A stretch of 64,000 nt of DNA from Yamadazyma tenuis (taxonomy: Eukaryota; Ascomycota; Pichiomycetes; Serinales; Debaryomycetaceae), in NCBI RefSeq assembly GCF_029203305.1, contig NC_089467.1, positions 620,001 to 684,000 of the forward strand, given 5' to 3'. The notes beneath the pieces are model-generated. The model made no database searches. It saw nothing but the letters and a program-made list of their open reading frames with translations, and was not told the DNA's origin. Below, one piece after another: positions 44,844-55,217 of the stretch; position 1 is the first letter of the stretch; every line of letters starts with the position of its first letter. The position numbers were made by a program, and so were the translations under genes.

Positions 44844-46859
44844 ATGACTTCTTTGCACCCAAATTGCAACCATTTCCCAGGTGTTCAAGAAGCACCTAAG
44901 TTTTTACCCGATGAAGAGCTGACCCATACCAAAATCTTGTACCAGACCGTCAACAAACACTTCAGCAAGACCCCCTCGGGAAAGATCTTCGACGATGACT
45001 TGAAGGAGATTTTTGCTCTCATGATCTTGAAGTTGGATCTTCAGGATCACACTTCCTCCTACAAACTCTCCTTGTCGAAGTACTACCCGTACCAGTTCGG
45101 AGTGAAGAAGGCGTTGGCCACCTTGGAGAACTTGGACTTTAATATCGACAGTCCGGTCAATTGCATCTCCTTGAGCTATAAAATCGATCATGAGCTAGGA
45201 CTTTTGTGCATCCACAAGTTTTTCGATGCTAAACTCTTGCACTCTCCGGGAGACCGGACCAGATCGAGGTTTAACGCCAAATCGACAATGCAGCCGACTC
45301 CCAAAGGTGTAGCCATTGTCAAGAGGTTCATTGAGAAGTCGGGTATCAAGTTCAGTAGAATGCCTCTGCTTTTGGCATCCACCTTGAACTCGATGACATT
45401 GTTCTGCTTTGACAGGAGCTTTCTCAATGACAAGATCACCTACTCAACGGTGTTGGTGACGGTGTTGTTTGCTCAGCTTCTTGGACCAGTTCCTAGCTTA
45501 TGGTCTCCAGAAAACAAACCTGACATGTTCAAAATCAACTTTGACTACAATATCTTGAATATGGACAACTTGGCTCCCGAAAAGTTCAGCTTGATGCGAG
45601 ACCATCTTTTTGCCAGTCCGCTCCACCATAAGTACTTTGCCAACCCTGAGTCTGATTCTCACGTCCAGTACTACATTTCTTCCAACGGGGTGCGGGTGTT
45701 CAAGGATAAGACTTTCACCACTGAGTCCAAAGAATCCTATAATATCCGTTACTGTGTTTCGGGGAAGGCTATATCCCAATGGTTGATGGACTGCACTGAT
45801 ATCTTACTGGTGAAAATTTCTCAGGAAATTGGCAATTTGTTCATCAAACTTGGGTACCTTGTTCCCATTTTTGACTATCCTTCTGCTGCTACTTCCAAGG
45901 TGTTCAGGCCTAGCCATGACTGGTACTACCGAATCAGCGATGTTGGCAAAACCAAACTGTTTTGGTACCGAAAGCAAAAGCCTGTTTCTTTACTCCCACT
46001 GGCTGTCAACTCTCGCGAGTGCCAGTCCTCTTTTGACGATATTTCAAAGCTCACAGATGTCTTGAACGATCTGGGGTTGAAGTATCTTTTCAGAATCCAC
46101 TTGGTCAATGAGTACTGTGCGGAAAATATCAATGCATACGACCGGTTGAAGTTGTTTTTAAAAAAAGTCAACTTGTTGTCCAAGCTTTTAAACTACATTG
46201 ACCTCAACTTCGACAAGGGTTCCAACATCTACAAGAGTCAGGTCTTGAAGTTGTCCAATGACTGCCTCGCAACCATCTACCACATCTACTTTACGTATTT
46301 GTCCCCCAAAGCTCCGTTTGTGTTGAATATCAACTACAACTTGAGAAAGCGCATCTCAGACGTGTTGGTAGGCAACGATAAGGCTTTTGACAACATCTAC
46401 AACTTCAACAACAATGCAGAGTTTATGTGTTCTTCTTCCCTTGAATCTCCCATGACAGTGGTGGCCCACAACCCCGGAATCAAGGACCAACTGTCTGGTG
46501 AGAAACCTCTGCTGTCAAGTTTCTGCTCCTTGCAGCGAAGTCGTTCTACGCAACTTTCAGAACGTGAGGTGCGTATTCCATGTCTAGAGCTCAACGATGA
46601 TGAGTCGGTGTTCAGCTTGAGAGACCTTGCACCAGGTAGGTCGAGGAGAACATATCTTGGTAATACTCCTCCAACATCAGCACGAGACGAAGAGTTTCGA
46701 GAAATCTACAAATCGCTATTGTCTTTTGCACCCATTGGAAACGAACTTGTCAACTCATTGTACGGCCTCATGGAGATCGACTCGTTCCCCAAGTTTTTGA
46801 ACTCGGAGATATTCCAGCAGTTCCGATCGCTCTTCGAGGTTCTACCAAGTACTATTTGA
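44844..46859 (+). CDS. SST2: RGS protein Sst2, GTPase activator of the pheromone-pathway G alpha
   Basis: Negative regulator that speeds GTP hydrolysis by the mating G-alpha subunit and binds the pheromone receptor tail through DEP domains. With the start at 44844 the protein has 671 residues (Saccharomyces 698). DEP-type modules cover about residues 30-350, including LLHSPGDRTRSR, QPTPKGVAIVKRF and ISQWLMDCTDI, all very close to Sst2. The RGS box starts near LNDLGLKYLFRIHL (about 400) and ends around NYNLRKRISDVL and a conserved C-terminal helix. Four Ste12 sites upstream indicate pheromone induction, a feedback loop. It is convergent with GCD11, 69 bases apart. Confidence 0.96.
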   Translation: MTSLHPNCNHFPGVQEAPKFLPDEELTHTKILYQTVNKHFSKTPSGKIFDDDLKEIFALMILKLDLQDHTSSYKLSLSKYYPYQFGVKKALATLENLDFNIDSPVNCISLSYKIDHELGLLCIHKFFDAKLLHSPGDRTRSRFNAKSTMQPTPKGVAIVKRFIEKSGIKFSRMPLLLASTLNSMTLFCFDRSFLNDKITYSTVLVTVLFAQLLGPVPSLWSPENKPDMFKINFDYNILNMDNLAPEKFSLMRDHLFASPLHHKYFANPESDSHVQYYISSNGVRVFKDKTFTTESKESYNIRYCVSGKAISQWLMDCTDILLVKISQEIGNLFIKLGYLVPIFDYPSAATSKVFRPSHDWYYRISDVGKTKLFWYRKQKPVSLLPLAVNSRECQSSFDDISKLTDVLNDLGLKYLFRIHLVNEYCAENINAYDRLKLFLKKVNLLSKLLNYIDLNFDKGSNIYKSQVLKLSNDCLATIYHIYFTYLSPKAPFVLNINYNLRKRISDVLVGNDKAFDNIYNFNNNAEFMCSSSLESPMTVVAHNPGIKDQLSGEKPLLSSFCSLQRSRSTQLSEREVRIPCLELNDDESVFSLRDLAPGRSRRTYLGNTPPTSARDEEFREIYKSLLSFAPIGNELVNSLYGLMEIDSFPKFLNSEIFQQFRSLFEVLPSTI

Positions 46860-46928
46860 CTCTACAGCTGTGAAAATGATTATATAGTAGACGAAGAAGA
46901 AATATACAAAACTATAATTACATGTTGT

Positions 46929-48515
46929 CTATGCCATTGGTTCCAAGGCAGTACCCTTTTTAATACTAGCCCATCCGATCAATCTCCAGTGCTTTTCTAT
47001 ACGTCTAGAAAGAGCAATCTTTTCGTTGACCTCAGTACATGCTGGAGACGTCAATTGCAATCTAGCCATGTCTGCCTTAACTGCCACCACTCTGGCACCG
47101 GTGGCAGTGGAGCCAATATTAACCATCAACACCTCACCAGCCTCCAATTTCCGGACCTTTGCACCCTTCTGACCGTCAGTCTTAACTCCCAACAATCTTC
47201 TCAAAAGGAAATAGTTGATTTCTATGTCGGTGTAAATAGATGGTAAGTCACCTTTGGCACCCACCACTTGACCCACCAATCTATCAGCTCTACACAAGGT
47301 AGGATCAACCTTGGTACCCACACCAATCAATCCTCCGGGAACAGCAAACTTCAAATCATTGTTCTCAGCAAACAATGACACTATATTGGAGAAGATGGGT
47401 TTACACTGGATCTTGCTGTTATCGTCCTTGGTTACAATACCGGGTCTAATTTCGATTTCGTCACCAATCTTAAACACACCATTCAAAATGGAACCTCCGG
47501 CGACACCCCCTTTCAAGTCATCGATTTCGGCCCCAGGCTTATTGACATCAAAAGATCTGATAACAATCAATCTTGGAGATGCCAAAAAGTCTCTCTTTGG
47601 AACTGGAATATAGTTGACTATGAATTGGTTGACGGCATCAATGTTGTACTTTAATTGGGCGGAGATTGGAACAATAGGGGCCCCATCGGCTATGGTACCC
47701 TTGATGAATCTCAAAATCGACTTTTGGTGCTCTAAAGCACTTTCTTCTCTCATCAAATCCACCTTGTTCTGCAAAATAATCACATGTTTCAACTTCATGA
47801 TTTCAATGGCAGCCAAATGCTCAGACGTTTGTGGTTGTGGACAACTCTCATTACCGGCTACCAACAATAAAGCAGCATCCATCACCGCTGCTCCCGATAA
47901 CATGGTACTCATTAAAATATCATGCCCAGGACAGTCAACAAACGACACATGTCTGACCAACTTGTAAGTGCCGGGACATCCAGGAACCGCACACTTTGGT
48001 CTTATTTCCTTATCACTCTTAAATGATCTGTAGCATCCAGGAGGAGGACAGTCTTCGTTATCACATTTATAGATCTTAGCATTGGCATAACCCAATTTAA
48101 TGGTAATGTTTCTTTCCAACTCATCTTTGAAACGGACCGTCTGAACTCCGGAGATGGCTCTGACCACGGTGGACTTCCCATGAGCCACATGGCCAATGGT
48201 ACCAATGTTGATGGTGGCTTGTCTGTTGATAATATCTGCTGACAACGGAGTTAACTCGGAGAAATCAGGGTTTTCTGGCTGTTCGGGCAAACCTCCACCT
48301 TCTTCGAACTCTCTCTTGGCCTGTTCTTCGTCGAATTCCTCTTCTATACCGGCAAAAGACACCGATTTTTTGCCCTTCTTTTCGTCTTCAGGTTCTTCAA
48401 TGTGTTCGGTATCGCTTTCGACATCATGTTCGTATTGGATTTCATACTCTTCTTCGGGAAGACTATCTCCGATCACGATGTCGGGGGTCGCGCTCTCGAT
48501 ATCGTCGTAGGACAT
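46929..48515 (-). CDS. GCD11: Translation initiation factor eIF2 gamma
   Basis: GTP-binding subunit of eIF2, which delivers initiator Met-tRNA to the 40S subunit. The 528 residues start with an acidic N-terminal extension of about 90 residues. The G domain has G1 GHVAHGKST (108-116), the zinc-ribbon-like insert [11 protein letters not shown]...CAVPGC, G3 DCPGHD and G4 QNKVDL. Barrel domains II and III follow with the expected [13 protein letters not shown] and [20 protein letters not shown] segments. Codon use looks strongly biased, fitting high expression. Length matches the yeast protein (527). Confidence 0.99.
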   Translation of the reverse strand: MSYDDIESATPDIVIGDSLPEEEYEIQYEHDVESDTEHIEEPEDEKKGKKSVSFAGIEEEFDEEQAKREFEEGGGLPEQPENPDFSELTPLSADIINRQATINIGTIGHVAHGKSTVVRAISGVQTVRFKDELERNITIKLGYANAKIYKCDNEDCPPPGCYRSFKSDKEIRPKCAVPGCPGTYKLVRHVSFVDCPGHDILMSTMLSGAAVMDAALLLVAGNESCPQPQTSEHLAAIEIMKLKHVIILQNKVDLMREESALEHQKSILRFIKGTIADGAPIVPISAQLKYNIDAVNQFIVNYIPVPKRDFLASPRLIVIRSFDVNKPGAEIDDLKGGVAGGSILNGVFKIGDEIEIRPGIVTKDDNSKIQCKPIFSNIVSLFAENNDLKFAVPGGLIGVGTKVDPTLCRADRLVGQVVGAKGDLPSIYTDIEINYFLLRRLLGVKTDGQKGAKVRKLEAGEVLMVNIGSTATGARVVAVKADMARLQLTSPACTEVNEKIALSRRIEKHWRLIGWASIKKGTALEPMA

Positions 48516-48851
48516 GTTAGTTGCTTACGGTGATGAATCAGGGTTGAATTTTTTCACTGAAAATTTTTTGGTGATATTCGCGCTACACGACAGGGTCGTG
48601 CCTACCCGCTTTTTGCAGTAATGTAGTTTCTTCGTGTGCCATGGAGACTGTGAACACCCTTTAAACAACTAGGGAGACCACCATTACGATGAAAGGTTTG
48701 CTTGTTGGATATAGAAATAATCCCAAAGTTGATTTCATCCTTGAAAGATTCGACAATATTTCTATTACATTTCTACTTGATGGTTTGAGTAATTCTTTTG
48801 ACCATAAATCAATATTTCTTTCTATTACATTCTACTTTACATTCTATTATC
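48516..48851. other. Intergenic: GCD11 promoter and LEU3 3' flank
   Basis: The 336 bases contain A/T-rich sequence with several copies of a TTTCTATTACATT-like stretch (about 48760-48850) near the LEU3 stop, probably a 3' UTR low-complexity tract. No gene or clear regulatory site. Confidence 0.4.
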
Positions 48852-51506
48852 CTAATTGGCATGGAAACCAAAGTCGTTCATCACGCTGTCCACATCCTTC
48901 CACAACAAATCACTGTTGATATCGAGTACGTCCATCTCCAAGTTCTCAAGTCCACCCTGGAGCGGCAGCTCATTGAGCACCATATGGGCCAACTCATCCG
49001 TACGCCGCAGTTCCACGGGCGTGCGAGCCACCGGGGCTGCGTAGTCCCCAACCTGGGACGACTGGAAGCCTCTGTTCTGAGATCGAATGGTATTTCCCGT
49101 AATGGCCATTCTGTGGTTGTTCGTGAACAATGGTGGAGGAGAGTTCGTGAGCGACCGGAAATCCTCTGCCTTCCCACGGGCCACCATGTTTCGATCATCG
49201 GACGGTTCACTACGCACCTGTGGGGACGAGTCGTTGGAGTTATCTATGACCTTGAAAATATTGCTGCGTTTGTTATTGGCAGAAATCGGTTGTGGATCCA
49301 AGGGGATGGTTCTGATGATTTTCCGAGCCTTCAGCTCGGCGTTTACAGTATTGGAAAGCGACCGGAGCTTGCGGGCCTTGCTGGAGTTGGAGCTGCTGGG
49401 AGTCGATTTCTGCAGCACCTCACGCCGTTCTTCGTCAGACTCAAGAGCTTCTTCTTGATACCCGTATTCTTCATCGTCCTCGTTGGAGCCACCATCATCG
49501 TTGTCTTCTCCGTTCGTGGGCTCCGTCAGATCATTTCGATTGTTGAGCTTCAACATTCCCACCTGGTCTCGTAACACATAAAGACAGTCAAAAAACGCAG
49601 AGGCTGCCATTCGACTCCGTACATCGATGGTCAAAGTGCTAAGCTTCTTTTCGTCGAGAGTTCGAAGCACCTGCCACATGTTCCGCATGATGCCACTCAG
49701 TCGGTGGGCCATGTCGTGTTTTAAAATCGAAGCTTTGGCTGCAAGTGTAATGGCTGCTTGATACGACTGCTTACCAGACCCCAAATCAATGTACTGCTTC
49801 AAAGGTGAATGGGCCAACTTGGCAATGATACACGAGGCCTGCCAGATGCTCAACACGTACACCCCGGGCAAATACTTGATGAAGTTCTTGTCTCTGGTGG
49901 AACAGAGATGGGCAAAGTTGATCAAGGCAATGGCTGCATTGTATAACCGTACCAACCCTTTTTGCAATTCAAAAAGAGCTATGCGAGACGAGTCCATGAA
50001 GTAGTACGTCAACAAGTGAACCCGGGCCAGGAGAAGTTGGAACTTTCGGTAGCTTTCGCTGCTGGGAAGCTCATCGACCAATTTGAATTCGAGCTCATCG
50101 AGCTGCCTCAACAACACCTTCAACAACGGCAACCGTTCGGTGGGGTCGATGAGCCCGTAGGGATCAATGGGGTTGGAGTTGAGGGTTTTGGTGGCCTGAT
50201 CCTCAAACAGGGCGATTTCCAACATGAAGCGGATGGATTTAGGGATTTTGATAGGACTGCTGGTCCGCAATGGTGACCAGATGGAAGAGTCAAACTGCAC
50301 AAACGCAGGGAACCCGAACGCGGTGGCGATGGTCTGTGACACTATATTACATAGAATCCATGTTTTAGTTTGCTCGTGGGCCATGGAAAGTTGTTGAGGA
50401 GTTTTGGGGTTGCTCGAGTTTACCACCGGGGCGTTCAAGCCAATGCGGATGGCGTGAAAAAGAGCGAGTCCAATGGTGTTCCATGAGGTGTCGGCACTCA
50501 ATGACGAGGTTATTGGAGGCCAGTAGGTATATATCAAAAATGCCTGGACCGAGTACACGGAGCAGGCGTTCAAAATCGGCTCGTCTTCCTCGGTGGGGTT
50601 GTACCTGGTGATAGGCGAAATGGTGATCTCGGCCAAGATGTCTTTGATGACGGGTGAAAGACGTACAAGGAGTTCTCTGCTGGGGTCGTTGTAGATTCTT
50701 CTGAGCGACACAAACATGATCACCCAGAACAACGCTGGACACAACTTATAGATCTTTTCGGGGCCCTTCATCACGTCCACCACCGGCAAGATCGGGTGGT
50801 AGTGGTGTACATATTCCAAGTACAACAGTTTGATGGTATCGGGCTGGAGGGTGATGGTGTCCAAGGTTTTCTCACCACAAAAAAGTATATACTCGGGCAC
50901 CACCACCAATTCGGACGGCTCGCTCGGCTCCTTTGCATACATCTCGATGTTGCGGTTGATGGAAGGGGTATTGGGAATGGAAGACAGATTGGTGTCTCCC
51001 GTGGTGTGGGTGATTCCCTGTGGGTGAGCACCATGAGACTGTGGTTGCGGCAGCGAATAGCTCTCGCTGAAGTCTCCGTCAGTGTCACGCAACTCCTGGA
51101 CCTGTGAGAGCGTGGGGATTTTACTGAAGAGCTCGGATGCCTGGGCGGTGGTCAAGGTCTTTTTGAGTTCAGAAAACTCCCGTTCTATCTGAGCAATTCG
51201 AGCTCTTTTGTACGTTCTTTTGTACCCGGACTTGAGATCGCACTTCAAGCCCTTCTTGGAGCACCGGGTACACGGAGACGGATGGCGCTCGTGGGCGTCG
51301 CACCGGCTCTTTTGTTGTCGGCATTCCACACATGCCATTCGTCTGGGCTTGCCAGACTTGTTATTTGCAGAGTGGTTGGACTCGGCAAACAAAGCATCGG
51401 GCTGACTTTCCTCGTGGCTAAGCTGCTCGTTGAGCGTCTGGAGCTCCTGCGACATGTTCGCTATGTGCGCAAGGTTGTGCAACGAGGTGTGATGGTTTCC
51501 ACTCAT
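48852..51506 (-). CDS. LEU3: Zn2Cys6 transcription factor Leu3
   Basis: Regulator of branched-chain amino acid genes, an activator when bound by alpha-isopropylmalate. With the ATG at 51504-51506 the protein has 884 residues (Saccharomyces 886). The binuclear cluster is C59-C62-C69-C79-C82-C89 with spacing CX2CX6CX9CX2CX6C. It is followed by YKRTYKRARIAQIEREFSEL, the Leu3-specific linker and dimerisation helix. The fungal TF middle homology region follows. An acidic stretch (about 680-715) precedes the C-terminus LLWKDVDSVMNDFGFHAN, which resembles the Leu3 activation tail. The frame is open 82 codons further upstream, but that part is Ser/Thr-rich and unlike the family. It is divergent from an MFS gene; no CCGGNNCCGG site is seen in between. 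Confidence 0.95.
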   Translation of the reverse strand: MSGNHHTSLHNLAHIANMSQELQTLNEQLSHEESQPDALFAESNHSANNKSGKPRRMACVECRQQKSRCDAHERHPSPCTRCSKKGLKCDLKSGYKRTYKRARIAQIEREFSELKKTLTTAQASELFSKIPTLSQVQELRDTDGDFSESYSLPQPQSHGAHPQGITHTTGDTNLSSIPNTPSINRNIEMYAKEPSEPSELVVVPEYILFCGEKTLDTITLQPDTIKLLYLEYVHHYHPILPVVDVMKGPEKIYKLCPALFWVIMFVSLRRIYNDPSRELLVRLSPVIKDILAEITISPITRYNPTEEDEPILNACSVYSVQAFLIYTYWPPITSSLSADTSWNTIGLALFHAIRIGLNAPVVNSSNPKTPQQLSMAHEQTKTWILCNIVSQTIATAFGFPAFVQFDSSIWSPLRTSSPIKIPKSIRFMLEIALFEDQATKTLNSNPIDPYGLIDPTERLPLLKVLLRQLDELEFKLVDELPSSESYRKFQLLLARVHLLTYYFMDSSRIALFELQKGLVRLYNAAIALINFAHLCSTRDKNFIKYLPGVYVLSIWQASCIIAKLAHSPLKQYIDLGSGKQSYQAAITLAAKASILKHDMAHRLSGIMRNMWQVLRTLDEKKLSTLTIDVRSRMAASAFFDCLYVLRDQVGMLKLNNRNDLTEPTNGEDNDDGGSNEDDEEYGYQEEALESDEERREVLQKSTPSSSNSSKARKLRSLSNTVNAELKARKIIRTIPLDPQPISANNKRSNIFKVIDNSNDSSPQVRSEPSDDRNMVARGKAEDFRSLTNSPPPLFTNNHRMAITGNTIRSQNRGFQSSQVGDYAAPVARTPVELRRTDELAHMVLNELPLQGGLENLEMDVLDINSDLLWKDVDSVMNDFGFHAN

Positions 51507-51767
51507 GATGTAGGTGCAGCTAGTGAGAAAAAAGCGATTTTCGCGCGGTGGGAAGAGGTGGGAAGAGCCACAACCATGTAAATGTAGGCCCACGGGAAAG
51601 GAGGATGAGTGGACTGATGGTGGACTGATGGAGGACCGGTGGAGTGATTGTGGAGTAATTGTGGTGGACGTAGAGGTGCTGGTGACACGGGCCAAAAGTC
51701 GGGTCGGTGTTTTGGACCAACTCTTATCGCCTCCTATGTAGAACTCGCGCACAAATATTCACTATCA

Positions 51768-53084
51768 ATGCATGCCTGGAAAACATTAAGACTGGCAAAC
51801 ACCGACATCTGGCTTCTCTGGGTGTCTGTGTTTCTCCAGATGTTTAGCTTCGGGGTGACCAACCAAGTGATGGTGCTTTTCCTCGAAGAAATTGGCATCG
51901 AAGCGGCGGATATTGGAACCTTTATGACCCTCACGTTGGTGGGTGATGTTCTGATCTCGTACTTTCTTTCATGGAATGCCGACAAAATCGGCCGCCGGGC
52001 GGTGCTTGTGGCGGCAACGGTGATGATGTTTGGAGCGGGCATGGTGTTTGCCACCCAGTCGGGGTTTTGGGTACTTTTGGTGGCTGCTATTGTGGGAGTC
52101 ATCTCACCGTCTGGAGATGAAACAGGACCGTTCAAAACCATTGAAGAAGCGTCAATTGCGCACTTGACGCCACACAACCACCGGCCGGAGGTGTTTGCGT
52201 TTCACGGGATGTTTTCCACGGTGGGAAACGCCGTGGGTTCGTTGGCGGGTGGACTTATCGTTGATTTCTTGAACCTAACTCTTGAGTGGGATTTGATCAG
52301 CTGCTACAGAGCCGTGTTTGTGGCGTATGCTTTGGTTGCGGTGGCCAAGTTCTTTCTCATGGTGAACTTGAGTGAAAGGTGTGAAGTGAGGAATGGCTCA
52401 GAGCAAAGCCGTTTGATAGAGAATGGTTCAGATGAAAGTTCAGAACCTTCAGAAAGCCATGACGCTGGGTCGGTGGACGCTGGATCCACCGCCAGCGTGG
52501 CCTCAAGGCTCTTGTTGGTGTTTTTCTTGGACTCTCTCGGGTACGGGTTCATGCCAGCCTCGTGGATCGTATACTACTATAAGCTGATGTTTGGCATCAC
52601 CGCCACCCTTTTGGGGGCGTTGTTTTTCTTCACCAGTCTTTCCAACACCGTCACCACCATTCCGTCAGCGTTCTTGGCCAAGCGGTTTGGACCTGTGCGG
52701 GCCATTTTGATGACCCAGGCCCCGTCGTCGGTGATTTTCATGCTAATTGCGGGATGTACAAATTTCACGGTCGCTGCTGGCCTTTTGTTCATCTACTACT
52801 CGACCACGGCCATGGATGTGGTACCCCGACAGATTTTGATCACGTCGGTGGTGAAAAAAGAAGCGTTGACCAGAGTTATGGGGACGGTTAATACCGTCAA
52901 GACGTTTGCGCGGTGCGTAGGGCCTACGTTCACGGGATGGTTTGCTGCCAATAGAATGTTGAACTGGTGTTTTGTGATTCTGGGGGTGTTTACGTTGATG
53001 TGTGATGGTGTGTTGGGGGTGAGTTTCATGTCGTTGGACGCAGAGATTTTGAAGAGACAGAGGGTGTATCATGATATGAATTAG
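51768..53084 (+). CDS. MFS transporter, 12-TM, unassigned subfamily
   Basis: The protein has 438 residues from the ATG at 51768, giving MHAWKTLRLANTDIWLLWV; the frame is open upstream but lacks a better methionine. About 12 hydrophobic segments are seen. Motif A after TM2 reads NADKIGRRAVL. A distinctive loop after TM4 reads SPSGDETGPFKTIEEAS, which I have no name for. A charged central loop with Ser/Glu-rich sequence (about 208-245) separates the halves. It shares a 261-base divergent promoter with LEU3 and is convergent with an amino-acid permease, so a role in amino-acid-related transport is possible but unproven. Confidence 0.8.
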   Translation: MHAWKTLRLANTDIWLLWVSVFLQMFSFGVTNQVMVLFLEEIGIEAADIGTFMTLTLVGDVLISYFLSWNADKIGRRAVLVAATVMMFGAGMVFATQSGFWVLLVAAIVGVISPSGDETGPFKTIEEASIAHLTPHNHRPEVFAFHGMFSTVGNAVGSLAGGLIVDFLNLTLEWDLISCYRAVFVAYALVAVAKFFLMVNLSERCEVRNGSEQSRLIENGSDESSEPSESHDAGSVDAGSTASVASRLLLVFFLDSLGYGFMPASWIVYYYKLMFGITATLLGALFFFTSLSNTVTTIPSAFLAKRFGPVRAILMTQAPSSVIFMLIAGCTNFTVAAGLLFIYYSTTAMDVVPRQILITSVVKKEALTRVMGTVNTVKTFARCVGPTFTGWFAANRMLNWCFVILGVFTLMCDGVLGVSFMSLDAEILKRQRVYHDMN

Positions 53085-53144
53085 GGTAAGATTGTCTATT
53101 GTCACTACATGAGGCCCATTGTCTCCAATACAGGTAAATCTGTG

Positions 53145-54821
53145 TCAGAACAACACCCGCCACATCCTCCTATACCACAGCAGCATCCTGAGCTCCTCCT
53201 TCTCCGTCTCAATCACCTGCCTCATCAACTCGAAATCAAGTTCCCGTCTACCTGAATCCAAGTCCATCTCGTGCAACCTCACCACAGCGTTGAGCTTTCT
53301 CGAATACAACTTGTGCCCCACGAAAAATACCAACACCACAACCGCCCCCAAGTAGTTCTGGAAAAACACCTTGGCATTGGGGGCTCTGCCCACCGGGTAC
53401 AACGATATCCAGAATTGAAGCACAAGAATCACTACCAGTGTCACCAATCCCACGATTGCCCCACCGACCCCAGTATTGGCCAAATACGGCAACTCGTCCA
53501 ACCCTCGTCCCTGGGCCTTCATGCCCATTCGGAACCGAAGATGCACTAGTGACACGCTTGCCCAGGTGAAAAGTGTCGATAACCCCAGCAACGCCATCAA
53601 CCAGGCAAATACCACTTCTTGGTCGGGTGTCGCCGATACGAACGCCAACAACCCCACCACTGCTGCCACAAGAATCCCCATCAACGGCCGACCCGCTCTG
53701 TCAACATACATGAAGATTCTAGGAGCCAATCCCTGTTGTGCCAATGATAAAATGGTGCGTGAAAACCCATAAACAGCCGAGTTGCCTATGGCCAATAAGG
53801 CTATCAACACCACCACGTTGAAGATCGACGGTAACACCTTGATCCCGGCCGAGTTGATGGCGATGACAAACGGAGATGCCAGAGCGTCGGAGGAAGACGA
53901 TCCTACGAGCTGATCCGAGTTCCATGGCACCAAAAACCCCACCAACGTCAAGGTCACCATATAGAACACAACGATTCTATAAAATACAAGCTTTATGGCG
54001 TGGGGGAGCTCTGTCCGGGGGTTTCCCTTGGACTCGCTGGCGGTGAGCCCAATGAGCTCGGTTCCTGCGAGTGAATACACAGCCGTAATCAACACACTGA
54101 TGGTGCCCTTGGCTCCGTTGGCAAACGGGCCCGGGTGGTGCCAGTACCTGGCCCCGATGAACCCGGCGTCGGTGCCGCCACAGATGATCACAATGGCGAG
54201 AATATTGAAGCCAACAATTGCCAACAACTTAATTACAGCGGACACAAACTCGGCCTCTCCAAAGCCCTTGTTGCCACAAAGGTTTAATAAGATGATAAGC
54301 ACGTAAAACACCGCCACCCACACCACCGGGTTGATGGCTGAAGGCCAGAACTTGATGGTCATGGCAGAGGCCACGAGTTCAAGTGGGAGCACAACCACCC
54401 AGAAAAGTGCATAATTCCACCCCACCGCAAACCCCCATGATGGGTCGACGAACCGTGACGAGTACGCGGCAAATGATCCACTGATGGGCAAAACTGCCAC
54501 CATCTCCGCCAAGCTCTGCATCACACAGTATAAATACACTGACACAATGGCCCAGCCGATAAGAACTCCTCCAGCACCTCCCACTTTCAAGGCCGACCCG
54601 CCTCCGATGAAGAGACCACTTCCAATGCACGATGCCAAGCTGATCATCCGGAGCTGTCTTTTCTTCAAGGTCTGATTCAACTCAGGGTTTCCTGGTTGAC
54701 GTTTAAAGGAATTTTTGAGGTTGTGCCATGTGGAGACAGGTGTAGGGTCGGTGGAGGTGAGGGTGTTAATGATGGTGTTGGAGGCATCGAAGTCTAAGGA
54801 CTCAAACAGAGTTTTTTTCAT
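53145..54821 (-). CDS. Amino-acid permease (yeast AAT family, Gap-like)
   Basis: The protein has 558 residues and 12 TM segments. The family block after the cytosolic N-terminus is LKKRQLRMISLASCIGSGLFIGGGSAL in pattern, with SLAEMVAVLPISGSFAAYSS and WNYALFWVVVLPLELVASAM following, all diagnostic of yeast amino-acid permeases. AGTELIGLTASESKGNPRTE is the conserved TM6-loop motif. The C-terminus lacks the aromatic tail motif in its usual form and ends RRMWRVLF. Substrate range (general or specific) cannot be told. It is divergent from the GNAT gene and next to LEU3 and an MFS transporter. Confidence 0.9.
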   Translation of the reverse strand: MKKTLFESLDFDASNTIINTLTSTDPTPVSTWHNLKNSFKRQPGNPELNQTLKKRQLRMISLASCIGSGLFIGGGSALKVGGAGGVLIGWAIVSVYLYCVMQSLAEMVAVLPISGSFAAYSSRFVDPSWGFAVGWNYALFWVVVLPLELVASAMTIKFWPSAINPVVWVAVFYVLIILLNLCGNKGFGEAEFVSAVIKLLAIVGFNILAIVIICGGTDAGFIGARYWHHPGPFANGAKGTISVLITAVYSLAGTELIGLTASESKGNPRTELPHAIKLVFYRIVVFYMVTLTLVGFLVPWNSDQLVGSSSSDALASPFVIAINSAGIKVLPSIFNVVVLIALLAIGNSAVYGFSRTILSLAQQGLAPRIFMYVDRAGRPLMGILVAAVVGLLAFVSATPDQEVVFAWLMALLGLSTLFTWASVSLVHLRFRMGMKAQGRGLDELPYLANTGVGGAIVGLVTLVVILVLQFWISLYPVGRAPNAKVFFQNYLGAVVVLVFFVGHKLYSRKLNAVVRLHEMDLDSGRRELDFELMRQVIETEKEELRMLLWYRRMWRVLF

Positions 54822-55217
54822 GATGCTGATGTTGAAGAAGAAGATTTTGCCTGGGCCGGGTTCAAATAGCCTATGCGCTTACTTGGCAGCCGTTACAGGC
54901 AGATGAGGCCAACGGCGGTGCGTGCACGCCTGCTGCAATTGGTGCAATTGAGTATTTTCGTGCGGCTCGTTGGCTAAATTTGGGTAAGGCCAGTGACAAG
55001 CCAGTGGTAGGCCAATGATAGGGATGCGGTTATGGGAGGTCTAGATTAGGGGGGCCTAAATAGGAGCTCGGATAGAGGGGAGGGAGTCACTCCCATTCGG
55101 GATCCCATCCCGGATCCCTATTACTGCCAGGGACCCTGACGGGTGGCTGTGATGGTGCGCGCCGTCACTATTTCCCGGGGTCGATTGCTTCTACTCACAA
55201 TAACTTCTTCTTCAACC
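54822..55217. other. Divergent intergenic region, amino-acid permease / GNAT gene
   Basis: The 396 bases include repeated GCAATTG (about 54934-54949), a palindrome GGGAGTCACTCCC (55082-55094) that contains a GAGTCA core, and two GGATCCC copies (about 55100-55118). An in-frame ATG at 55152 extends the GNAT frame upstream. No separate gene is seen. Confidence 0.45.

Noticed and set aside
51507..51752. Upstream extension of the LEU3 frame by 82 codons
   Set aside because: Ser/Thr/His-rich and unlike Leu3; the downstream ATG gives the expected 884-residue length and leaves a normal divergent promoter.
51507..51767. Leu3 self-regulatory palindrome in the LEU3/MFS divergent promoter
   Set aside because: No CCGGNNCCGG-type element is present; only isolated CCGG.
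53271..54306. Several open frames antisense to the amino-acid permease (and similar ones antisense to the transporters)
   Set aside because: These are codon-bias shadows of long hydrophobic coding regions, with no independent start context or domains.
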